Part shown: positions 17,569-25,271 of the stretch, one piece after another
Position numbering within the stretch: the stretch's first letter is position 1
Layout: every line of letters begins with the position of its first letter
DNA from: Sphingomonadales bacterium UBA7471
GTDB lineage: Bacteria > Pseudomonadota > Alphaproteobacteria > Sphingomonadales > Sphingomonadaceae
Length of the DNA stretch: 64,000 bases
Assembly: GCA_002479765.1 (NCBI GenBank)
Contig: DLOZ01000014.1
Location: 35,044 to 99,043, forward strand
Direction of reading: 5' to 3'
Notes under the pieces: model-generated
The model's input: only the letters and a program-made list of their open reading frames with translations
Databases searched by the model: none
Told to the model about the DNA's origin: nothing
Position numbers and translations under genes: made by a program

Positions 17569-19362
17569 TTAAACTGCCCTTCGCCGCCGTCTGCGCCACC
17601 AGATCATAGCCGCTGTTGCGATCAATACTAGCGCACCCACCGGCCATAACGCGATAAGCCGGGGTATCAGCAAGGTGCGCACGGCGTTTGCGAATATCTG
17701 TTTGGGCGCAGTGTAACCATCGGGCATGGGCAGTACGTTGTTTGCCTTGGCAAAGGCGGCGTAATCGGATTGCATATCCGCAAAACGTTGCGGGTCTGAA
17801 CCGGACAGGTCGTTGGTCTCGCCGGGGTCGGTGGTAATGTTGTACAGCCGCCAGCGGCCATCACCATAAGGCGGCAGGTTTTTGATGAGCTTGTAATCGC
17901 CTTTGAACAATACCGCATTGCCCGACAATTCATAGCCCAATGGCGTGTCGGCCGGATGGACGGACGATGCAGCCCCTGTGAGCATGGGTGTCAGGTCCAG
18001 CCCAATCATGGGTTCGACGCGGCGTCCGGAAAAACTGCCTTGCTGCGGCGCGACGCCTGCGAGCTTTAGCAACGTCAGCGGCATGTCAGTCACATGCGTA
18101 AAACCCGATGCAATGGTGCCACCCTTAATCGCCCGGTTACCCGGCCAGGCGATGATCATGGGAACACGCAAGCCACCTTCGTTCGCGGTAAACTTATATC
18201 CACGCAGCGGCGATACCGATGCGCTGGCAAATCCCGCACCTTGTGCGGTCAGCGAACCCGGGCGTCCCTGTTGGGCGATGCTTTGATCATAGAGAAGGTT
18301 GGCGTTCCAGCGCGTAAATGCGCCCATGTTCATGGGGTCAGTCGCTTCTGCGCCATTGTCCGATAGAAACACGAAGATGGTGTTTTCATATGCACCGATC
18401 GCCTTCAGGTGCGCAACCAATCGGCCGATTTCGCGGTCCATCGCCGTGCCCATGGCAGCATAAGCGGCCATCGCACCCGCACGTTGTCGCTTTTGCTCTG
18501 CCGATAATTTCGACCAATCACCACTGGTGCCCATGGTCACCATCGCAGCATCTGCGGGCATCACGCCTTTGGCAATAGCTGCGGCGCGGCGCTCTTTGCG
18601 TAGCGCGGTCCAGCCAGCATTGTAGCGCCCGGCATAAGCTGCAATGTCCGCATCGCGTGCCTGCACCGGGATATGGTTGGCGATGAAATTGACGGATGCC
18701 AGAAACGGTTTTCCGCTCGCCCGGCCGCGATCAATATAGCCGATCATCCTGTCGACAATCAGCGTTGATGAGTAAAAGCGTTTCGGCAGTTTGGCCGGCT
18801 TTCCATCGTCACTCCACTCGGTCTGGTCATAAATCAGCAGATTGGGCTTATCTTCAAAATTGTCCGCGCCCGATTGCGCCAGCGCGAGCGCGTGGTCATA
18901 GCCGCGTGCTGTCGGCAAGGTATCGGGCGTGTGGCCCAGATGCCATTTGCCGGTCAGATAGGTGCGGTAGCCACCAGCACGCAGCTGGTCCGCAATCGTT
19001 ACGACGCGGTTGTTCAGATGCGCCTCATAACCCGGTTTGCCGAGATGCTCCGGCGGAATTGTCTCCGGCATATTGCCCAGGCCCGCGCGGTGGTTGATCA
19101 CGCCGGTTTGCAGCATCGCGCGCGTTGGGGAGCAGGATCCTGCCACATGGAAGTTCGAAAAACGCACGCCCTTGGCGGCAAGCGCGTCGATATTGGGCGT
19201 CGCAATCTCTCCGCCGAAGGCCCCGACATCGCTAAAGCCCCAATCATCGGCCAATAGGATGACGATATTGGGGGCTTTTGCGGGCGCGGACTGTGCGCCA
19301 AGCGTGGCCGGGCTGAGCAACGCCAGCGCCGTCAACAGGGTTGCCGGTCCCTTCCACTTCAT
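17569..19362 (-). CDS. Exported sulfatase with C-terminal membrane anchor
   Basis: A 597-aa arylsulfatase-like enzyme. It has a signal peptide (about 1-24, ending GAQS), the metal motif IVILLADDWG, and the formylglycine motif CSPTR (Cys77) in GSCSPTRAMLQTG. YLTGKWHLGH and the later SDNGAE are also family features. A hydrophobic segment near the C-terminus followed by six arginines (WWRRRRRRAV) should anchor it in the inner membrane with the catalytic domain in the periplasm. Thr replaces the more common Ser at the fourth motif position, which is tolerated in the family. It is coupled to the GST-like gene by ATGA. Confidence 0.92.
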   Translation of the reverse strand: MKWKGPATLLTALALLSPATLGAQSAPAKAPNIVILLADDWGFSDVGAFGGEIATPNIDALAAKGVRFSNFHVAGSCSPTRAMLQTGVINHRAGLGNMPETIPPEHLGKPGYEAHLNNRVVTIADQLRAGGYRTYLTGKWHLGHTPDTLPTARGYDHALALAQSGADNFEDKPNLLIYDQTEWSDDGKPAKLPKRFYSSTLIVDRMIGYIDRGRASGKPFLASVNFIANHIPVQARDADIAAYAGRYNAGWTALRKERRAAAIAKGVMPADAAMVTMGTSGDWSKLSAEQKRQRAGAMAAYAAMGTAMDREIGRLVAHLKAIGAYENTIFVFLSDNGAEATDPMNMGAFTRWNANLLYDQSIAQQGRPGSLTAQGAGFASASVSPLRGYKFTANEGGLRVPMIIAWPGNRAIKGGTIASGFTHVTDMPLTLLKLAGVAPQQGSFSGRRVEPMIGLDLTPMLTGAASSVHPADTPLGYELSGNAVLFKGDYKLIKNLPPYGDGRWRLYNITTDPGETNDLSGSDPQRFADMQSDYAAFAKANNVLPMPDGYTAPKQIFANAVRTLLIPRLIALWPVGALVLIATAAMIWWRRRRRRAV

Positions 19363-20354
19363 TGGCTTAACAATGCGTCAAGGCAGCCCGTCTGCGCGAG
19401 CAGCGGGTCAATGCGCCCCCGCGCATGTGCATCCAACGCGGCATAGCGCGCACGCAAATCGGCGAGGCACTTCACCTGATATTTGAAAACACCTTGCGTA
19501 TAAGGCAGGCCCATTGCGGTGATGTGGAAGCTATCTTCGCCTGCCGCAATCGCGGCGGCGTTGGCGAGGAGGAAGGGCATGTAGATTTCGCCCACCTGTT
19601 GCAACCAAGCGGTGATAATGGGCGCAAAGGGCGCATCCGCCTTATCCCATTCGCCCGTTATTCCGGACATATCATCAATATGGAGCAGCCAGCGGAAGCT
19701 GTAAGGGAAATCTTTGCGCATCATCGCCTGCGCCGTGGGGTCAACGCCCAGCTGTGACAATTGGCCGTACATCCCGAACTCGGCCATGCTGGGCCGCGAA
19801 CCGAACAGGCAATGATGATCCACCACATGCGCTTCCAGCGCACCCAGAATTGCGCGGGTTGACGCCTCGATCAACGGGAAGTTTTCAGCCGTGCAGCCGA
19901 CAATCGCCATGCGGCCGACCTGGCGCGCGCGGAATTGTTCGGCATAGCCCTGACTCGTCGCCAGCCCGCCGCCCTTCATGGCATCAAACGCAAGCCAACG
20001 GCTCATCTGGATCTGGTCTACCTCCTCCAGCCAGCGATAACCGAACATCGCCTTTGTCACCCATTCATCGGCGAAATCCTCAATCAGATGCGCGATAAAG
20101 GCGCGCGCCGGATCGGCCGGAATGACCGACCGTTCGGTGTGCCGCACCTCCAGATCATAGATCAAAGGCGTTGAATCATTGTGAAATGTCCCATCGGGAT
20201 ATTCCATCACGGGAATGACAGGGGCTTTGACCTTGCTCAGTGCATCGCGTGAATCGGCACCATGCACCCACATATGCGGGATGCGCCGATAACGCATAAG
20301 CGCGCGCATTTTCATCGAATAGGGCGATCCGAGTGCGCCGTTGATCGTGTACAT
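19359..20354 (-). CDS. Glutathione S-transferase-like protein, long form (331 aa)
   Basis: The N-terminal 80 residues fit a GST thioredoxin-like domain: YTINGALGSPYSMKMRALM with a possible active Ser or Tyr, and VIPVMEYPDGTFHNDSTPLI, which includes the usual cis-Pro and substrate-loop positions. The rest is helical, but much longer than a normal GST C-terminal domain, so total length exceeds the common 200-230 aa. The start at 20354 has AAGGA nine bases before it; ATG at 20375 is an alternative. The gene is coupled to the following sulfatase (ATGA). Possible roles are glutathione-dependent ether or halide removal. An inverted repeat lies just upstream. Confidence 0.75.
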   Translation of the reverse strand: MYTINGALGSPYSMKMRALMRYRRIPHMWVHGADSRDALSKVKAPVIPVMEYPDGTFHNDSTPLIYDLEVRHTERSVIPADPARAFIAHLIEDFADEWVTKAMFGYRWLEEVDQIQMSRWLAFDAMKGGGLATSQGYAEQFRARQVGRMAIVGCTAENFPLIEASTRAILGALEAHVVDHHCLFGSRPSMAEFGMYGQLSQLGVDPTAQAMMRKDFPYSFRWLLHIDDMSGITGEWDKADAPFAPIITAWLQQVGEIYMPFLLANAAAIAAGEDSFHITAMGLPYTQGVFKYQVKCLADLRARYAALDAHARGRIDPLLAQTGCLDALLSQ

Positions 20355-20399
20355 GGCAGTCGTTCCTTCGCTCATGGTCCGGCATTATGTGTAATGGGC

Positions 20400-20426
20400 T
20401 ATATTGACATTATCAATGTCAATATA
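20400..20426. promoter_or_regulatory. Perfect 12-base inverted repeat upstream of the GST-sulfatase operon
   Basis: TATATTGACATT and AATGTCAATATA are exact reverse complements separated by ATC. The repeat is 46 bases before the chosen start of the GST-like gene and contains TTGACA on both strands, so a bound protein would cover a promoter -35 box. It is AT-rich compared with its surroundings and has no T-run, so it looks like an operator and not a terminator. Confidence 0.55.
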
Positions 20427-20521
20427 TGGGCGGGGACGCTGACAGCATGTGGATGAATGATCCGATTGTTCCGCCGCTGCGTGCGCTGCTGTCGCCGTTG
20501 CAAGACGCGCGCGGCCAAAAA

Positions 20522-21253
20522 TCAAGGCGCAACAATGCGGTGTTGGGCCAGATGTTCATAGTCGGCCATGCAAGCATCCGCGACAGCGCGGGCTTCATCA
20601 TCGAGGTTGAGCGGACGTGTGTCTGGTTTTTGGAAGCCCGTGCTGGCCGCAACCGCGTCATACCAATGGCTTGCCCAAATGCCGTCATCCGGGTGGATAC
20701 CAGCGGGCCATGACAACATGGCGGGATCCCATGCGATGTTGAGTGCATCGCACAGCAAAGCCAGCGTCTTTGCGGGATTTTTAAGAATGTCCGCGCTGTC
20801 GACGACCGGTGGGGCATGGCCGGTCCGGTCGGCGATACGGTCAAAGAACGCACGCTGGGTTGCGTAACCAAGATCTTCGACGTTCACGCTTTCTCGCTTA
20901 ACGCGGTAGCTGGCGACCATATATGCCGGTTCGCGAACCAGAAAGGCGTGGCGGCAGTTGGTCAAATCATCGGGTTGGATTGGGCCGACCATATGGTGGG
21001 TCATCTGCTTTTGATACCATAAGGGCGCACCGCCCGGTGCGGGGCCGGACAAGCGGGCGGCTACGCTGGACCAGTCGCAATCCATATCGGCGATGACGTC
21101 TGCTGCCATGGGGTGCGGCTCCCCGCTATGTGCGAGGAAACAGCCGTAAAAGGGTTCGTCACTGACGGCGCAATCGGCACGCGACGAAAAGCTGCGCATC
21201 ATAGCCGTCGAGATGTTTCGTGGTCCCGACCACATGCATATCCGCTGCGTCAA
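20522..21253 (-). CDS. Sulfotransferase-like P-loop protein
   Basis: The N-terminal CMWSGPRNISTAMMRSF matches the 5'-phosphosulfate-binding loop of PAPS-dependent sulfotransferases, and FLVREPAYMVASY resembles the 3'-phosphate-binding segment. The 243-aa length fits small bacterial members. The start is TTG at 21253, inside the stop of the aminotransferase gene (TTGA); ATG at 21235 is possible but would cut into the P-loop. This pairing with a class IV aminotransferase resembles two-domain eukaryotic proteins annotated as branched-chain aminotransferase-like. The acceptor substrate is unknown, and PAPS use is not proven. Confidence 0.75.
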   Translation of the reverse strand: MTQRICMWSGPRNISTAMMRSFSSRADCAVSDEPFYGCFLAHSGEPHPMAADVIADMDCDWSSVAARLSGPAPGGAPLWYQKQMTHHMVGPIQPDDLTNCRHAFLVREPAYMVASYRVKRESVNVEDLGYATQRAFFDRIADRTGHAPPVVDSADILKNPAKTLALLCDALNIAWDPAMLSWPAGIHPDDGIWASHWYDAVAASTGFQKPDTRPLNLDDEARAVADACMADYEHLAQHRIVAP

Positions 21254-22170
21254 GGTCGGCTCTGGCCCGCAATATCGCGTTCGATGAAGGCGCGGTAGAG
21301 ATTTTGTAGGCGCTCGACGACGGGACCCTTTCCATCGGTCAAGACACGGCCATCGATGGTGTGCGCGGGGACAACCCCGGCAAAGGTTCCTGTTACAAAA
21401 GCTTCATCGGCACCATAGACATCGGTCATGGAGAAGTTGCGTTCGAACACAGGAATATCATTCTCCCGGCACATGCGGATGACGTTGGCACGCGTGATGC
21501 CGGCGAGGCAATAATCACCGGTGGAGGTCCACACCTCGCCCTTGCGGACGATAAAGAAATGCGTGGAATTGCATGTGGCAACAAAGCCGTGCGGGTCGAG
21601 CATCAAGGCTTCATCTGCGCCCGCTTGCGCCGCCTGAATGCATGCGGTGATGCAATTGAGTTTGCTATGCGAATTGAGCTTGGGATCCTGCACCGCCGGA
21701 TCACCGCGACGGACGTGGACGGTAAACAATGACAGGCCGCGATCAACTGTTGCGGGAAGCGGATCTTTATATTCGGCAATAATGACAATGGTCGCTGGTG
21801 AGACGACCACACGGGGATCTTGGTACGGCGTTGAACGGATACCACGCGTGACCATCAGCCGGATATGGCATTTGTCCATCTGGTTCGCGTCGATGGTGGC
21901 ATAGAGGCGTTCCTTCATTTCCGCGCGGGAAATGCCGATGTCCATCGCAATTGCCTTTGCGCCTTCCCACAAACGGTCAAGATGCTGGTCCAGAAAGGCC
22001 ATGTGTCCGGCGTGAACGCGGATACCCTCCCAAACCCCGTCACCCAGCATGAAGCCGCTGTCAAAGACAGAGACCATTGCCTGCGCACGGGGTGTGAGCT
22101 GACCATTAACGTTGATGAGGATCGCGTCATTGCGCGAATCAGATACGAAATCATGCGTTCCAAGTGCCAT
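21250..22170 (-). CDS. Class IV PLP aminotransferase-like protein
   Basis: A fold-type IV PLP protein of 306 aa, of the branched-chain/D-amino acid aminotransferase and aminodeoxychorismate lyase type. Family marks are SVFDSGFMLGDGVWEGIR near 34-51 and a lysine region PKLNSHSKLN (Lys164 or Lys170 would hold PLP). Where IlvE-type enzymes have a Glu that contacts the PLP ring nitrogen (in GYxxEG), this protein reads GFVATCNST, with Thr199. Its catalytic type is therefore uncertain. It is translationally coupled to the sulfotransferase-like gene. Confidence 0.8.
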   Translation of the reverse strand: MALGTHDFVSDSRNDAILINVNGQLTPRAQAMVSVFDSGFMLGDGVWEGIRVHAGHMAFLDQHLDRLWEGAKAIAMDIGISRAEMKERLYATIDANQMDKCHIRLMVTRGIRSTPYQDPRVVVSPATIVIIAEYKDPLPATVDRGLSLFTVHVRRGDPAVQDPKLNSHSKLNCITACIQAAQAGADEALMLDPHGFVATCNSTHFFIVRKGEVWTSTGDYCLAGITRANVIRMCRENDIPVFERNFSMTDVYGADEAFVTGTFAGVVPAHTIDGRVLTDGKGPVVERLQNLYRAFIERDIAGQSRP

Positions 22171-22319
22171 GTTGTTGACCGTAACGTCGGCCGGGCGGGC
22201 GCGTCAAATAGGAACGCGCAACGTCCATCTCGTAAAGCTTCGGAGCGAGCCGCAGCTTCATCGCGTGTCTGACATTTGGCGGAAACGAAACCAAGCGACA
22301 TCTTGATGACGCGTGCGGT

Positions 22320-22393
22320 TGGTTCCCCGGTAAGGATTCGAACCTCAATAGACGGAGTCAGAGTCCGTAGTCTTACCGTTAGACGACCGGGGA
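22320..22393 (-). tRNA. tRNA-Gln (CUG anticodon)
   Basis: Read on the minus strand, it forms a full cloverleaf: acceptor TCCCCGG/CCGGGGA, anticodon stem ACGGA/TCCGT with loop CTCTGAC (anticodon CTG), and T-arm containing GGTTCGAATCC. The discriminator base is A and the CCA end is encoded. It decodes CAG. The 74-base gene stands alone between the aminotransferase gene and the Ppx/GppA gene. Confidence 0.95.
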
Positions 22394-22561
22394 ATAGAAA
22401 GCGGGCCTATATGCTGGAGCCCGTGCACGGTCAAGCCGCTGAATTTGGCCGCTTGCGCCGATATTCAAAAATGTTGAATTTTTAACGTGCAGCGCCTATC
22501 AAGGGGTCAGGTACCGGCAGCACATCTGCCCGGATAGAAAATAAGAAGTGAGTTTCCGGCT

Positions 22562-23734
22562 ATGGGCGAGAATGTCGCGCCATCGCCGCAACAGGGACGC
22601 GGGCGTAAACGTAAAAAGCCGCCCCGTCGCAAGAATGCGGCACCCAAGGCTGCAAAACTGCAGCAAGCTTCGGCTGAGGGCGCAGCGCGTGTAAATATAC
22701 CGAAACCTGCCAAGGACTGTGTTGCTGCAGATAATGCAGCTTTGCGGCGTAACTGGCTTGACCGGACAGCATATGCCGCGCTCGACCTTGGAACGAACAA
22801 CTGTCGTTTGCTGATCGCGCGGGCTGGCGGAGAGGATTTCACCGTCGTCGATGCATTTTCGCGGGTTGTAAGGCTAGGCGAGGGGCTTACCGCGACGGGC
22901 CGGATGAGCGATGAGGCTATGGACCGCGCGGTTGAGGCACTTTCGGTATGCGCCGAGAAGTTGAGAAAACGTAATGTCGTTCTGGCAAGGTCCGTCGCCA
23001 CTGAGGCATGCCGTCAGGCCGTCAACGGCGCGCAGTTCATTGAACGTGTGAAGCGCGAGACCGGTATTCATCTCGACATCATCAGCCCACAAGAAGAGGC
23101 ACGCCTTGCCGTCATGGGATGCCATGCCTTGCTTGAGCAGGGAACGGGACCTGCGCTGATATTCGACATTGGCGGCGGGTCAACCGAGCTTGTGCTGGTG
23201 TCAACCAGTGGCAGTGTTCCCGAGATATTAGACTGGGTGAGCGTTCCATGGGGCGTGGTTTCGTTGACCGAAAGTGAACGGGCCGAGGCGGAGACCCCTG
23301 AGCAGTTGAACGCCATTTACGCAGCGATGCGCGCAAAGGTGATGGCAAGCTTTGCTGCGTTCGCCGCACGTTTGCCGGAGGATGGCGGGGACCGAAGGCT
23401 TTTGGGGACTTCGGGAACGGTCACGACGCTTGCCAGCGTCTATCTGAAACTGAACAGCTATGACCGCCGCGCTGTGGACGGGTTGTATTTGCCGACCGCC
23501 GCGATGCGCGAGATTAGCCGCGAGCTTGCCGGCCGCACTATAGAGGGACGGGCTGAATTCCCGACCATTGGGCATGAGCGCGCGGACTTGGTCGTTGCCG
23601 GTTGCGCCATCCTTGAGGCTATTTTTGATATATGGCCCGGTGAGCGGCTGGGCGTTGCGGATCGCGGCATTCGCGAGGGCATTTTGCGTGCGCTGATGGC
23701 GAGCGATGCAAAGCGCAGAAATCGGCGGAACTGA
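22562..23734 (+). CDS. Exopolyphosphatase / guanosine pentaphosphatase (Ppx/GppA family)
   Basis: An ASKHA-fold phosphatase acting on polyphosphate or pppGpp, and so linked to the stringent response. The first phosphate loop is AALDLGTNNCRLLIA, the second IFDIGGGSTELVLVS, and a later loop is LLGTSGTVTTLAS. A basic, low-complexity N-terminal extension of about 70 residues (rich in Lys, Arg, Ala and Pro) precedes the domain and is unusual for the family; it could bind RNA or polyphosphate. It lies two bases before rlmE, a pairing common in alphaproteobacteria. Whether it acts on polyphosphate or pppGpp cannot be decided here. Confidence 0.9.
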   Translation: MGENVAPSPQQGRGRKRKKPPRRKNAAPKAAKLQQASAEGAARVNIPKPAKDCVAADNAALRRNWLDRTAYAALDLGTNNCRLLIARAGGEDFTVVDAFSRVVRLGEGLTATGRMSDEAMDRAVEALSVCAEKLRKRNVVLARSVATEACRQAVNGAQFIERVKRETGIHLDIISPQEEARLAVMGCHALLEQGTGPALIFDIGGGSTELVLVSTSGSVPEILDWVSVPWGVVSLTESERAEAETPEQLNAIYAAMRAKVMASFAAFAARLPEDGGDRRLLGTSGTVTTLASVYLKLNSYDRRAVDGLYLPTAAMREISRELAGRTIEGRAEFPTIGHERADLVVAGCAILEAIFDIWPGERLGVADRGIREGILRALMASDAKRRNRRN

Positions 23735-23736
23735 AA

Positions 23737-24423
23737 ATGGCAGACAATTTATTCGGTGGTAAGAACTCCGGCCGGACACTGGCCGGCAAACAAAAGGTCA
23801 AGACGGCCAAGCGGCGCACCGCTGGATCAACCCGTTGGCTTGAGCGGCAGTTGAACGACCCATATGTAAAGCGCGCGCATGGCGAGGGCTATCGCAGCCG
23901 CGCGGCGTATAAGCTGGTCGAGTTGGACGAGAAGTTTCACATATTGCGCGGCAAGAAAGCCGTGGTGGATTTGGGCGTCGCACCGGGCGGCTGGGCACAA
24001 GTGGTGCGCAGGCAACAGCCAAAGGCAGCGATTGTGGGTATCGATCTGTTGCCGGTCGACCCGCTGGAAGGTGTTGTGTTGCTGCAAATGGATTTCATGC
24101 ACGACAGCGCGCCGGATAGGCTGATTGCCGAACTCGGCTGCGCACCGGACCTGATCTTGTCAGATATGGCGGCCAACACCGTTGGCCACAAACAGACCGA
24201 CCATTTGCGCACAATGGGTCTGGTCGAAGCGGCCGTCGATTTTGCTATTCAGGTCTTGCAACCCGGCGGCGATTTTGTGGCGAAAGTATTTGCGGGGGGG
24301 ACCGACCCCGTGATGCTAAGCATATTGAAAAACAACTTCACCACGGTCAAACACGCCAAACCTCCGGCAAGCCGTAAAGGCTCGGTGGAATGGTATGTGA
24401 TCGCGCAGGGAAAAAAAGCTTAA
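23737..24423 (+). CDS. rlmE: 23S rRNA (uridine-2552 2'-O)-methyltransferase
   Basis: Methylates U2552 in the A-loop of 23S rRNA, late in large-subunit assembly. The FtsJ catalytic tetrad K-D-K-E is present: Lys59 (SRAAYKL), Asp143 (LSDMA), Lys183 (VAKVF) and Glu218 (SVEWY). The SAM site is VVDLGVAPGGWAQ. The 228-aa length includes a basic N-terminal tail (about 1-30) typical of alphaproteobacterial versions. It is cotranscribed with the Ppx/GppA gene and converges on the DsbA-like gene so closely that both stop codons share a TTAA. Confidence 0.95.
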   Translation: MADNLFGGKNSGRTLAGKQKVKTAKRRTAGSTRWLERQLNDPYVKRAHGEGYRSRAAYKLVELDEKFHILRGKKAVVDLGVAPGGWAQVVRRQQPKAAIVGIDLLPVDPLEGVVLLQMDFMHDSAPDRLIAELGCAPDLILSDMAANTVGHKQTDHLRTMGLVEAAVDFAIQVLQPGGDFVAKVFAGGTDPVMLSILKNNFTTVKHAKPPASRKGSVEWYVIAQGKKA

Positions 24424-25229
24424 CCCGCTTTACGCGCTTTCGCGACTGCGGCTTTCAGGGCGTCAAAGCCAACCGCACCTTCCAATATCTGGTCGCCGAT
24501 AATGAAGGTTGGTGTGCCGCCAAAGCCGACTTGCTGCATGATCGCAAGGTTGCTTTCGACCTCGGCAATCGCTTCACGCGAGCGCGCAAATTTTTCGGCA
24601 GCGGCCAGGTTCATCCCTGCTTTTAAAACGGCGGCACGGATGCTTTGGGCATCGGGGCGTCCACCGCTGAACATCGCGTCATGAAATGCCTTATACTTGC
24701 CTTGCTTGGCCGCTGCGAGTGCCCATAAGGCTGCATCGCGGCTGGTCGCGCTGAGGATCGGTACCTCGCGGATGACCACGCGTATGTTGCTGTCGCTATC
24801 GATAAGCTTCTGCATATCTGCAACGCTGGAGCGGCAATATCCGCAATTATAATCGGTGAACTCGACGATCGTGACATCGCCATTGGGGTTTCCGAACTCC
24901 GCGCCGGGGAAGGGCTCGGTCAGCTTAGCGCCCGCGGCGGTGAGGCGCTTGGTTGCCTCACGCTTTTGCAAGACGCCAATCGCTTCTGTTATAATCTCCG
25001 GATTTTCCAATATATATGCGCGTACAATTGCCTCGGTCGCTTTGCGGTCGTCGGCGTTCATGCCCGCGGCTGCGGCAGCCTTGGCGGCCTCCTCTGATGC
25101 AATGCCTGCTGGTTCTTGCACGGAAATGCTATCTTTTGGCCAAAACAGATACGCACCGATGCCAGCCAGCAAAAGCGACGCGGACAGAATGAGGATAAGC
25201 GGCGTACGCGATGTCATTTGGTTGTTCAT
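24420..25229 (-). CDS. DsbA-family thiol-disulfide protein, periplasmic
   Basis: An N-terminal membrane anchor or uncleaved signal (about 10-29) leads to a helical linker (40-100) and a thioredoxin-fold domain with inserted helices. The redox motif is CGYC (Cys129, Cys132) in EFTDYNCGYCRSS, and the cis-Pro is in GGTPTFIIGDQ. This matches the Com1/ScsC-like branch of DsbA proteins, in which the N-terminal helix can drive oligomer formation. It probably oxidises or isomerises disulfides of exported proteins. It is followed upstream by the M48 protease gene on the same strand. Confidence 0.88.
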   Translation of the reverse strand: MNNQMTSRTPLILILSASLLLAGIGAYLFWPKDSISVQEPAGIASEEAAKAAAAAGMNADDRKATEAIVRAYILENPEIITEAIGVLQKREATKRLTAAGAKLTEPFPGAEFGNPNGDVTIVEFTDYNCGYCRSSVADMQKLIDSDSNIRVVIREVPILSATSRDAALWALAAAKQGKYKAFHDAMFSGGRPDAQSIRAAVLKAGMNLAAAEKFARSREAIAEVESNLAIMQQVGFGGTPTFIIGDQILEGAVGFDALKAAVAKARKAG

Positions 25230-25271
25230 AACGGCCCGATTAGCCCCCGCCGCACCTAGTTGCCAGCCAAT

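Noticed and set aside
22320..22393. tRNA-Gln as an island attachment site
   Set aside because: No integrase and no repeat of the tRNA 3' end were found within the window, so an attachment site is not claimed.
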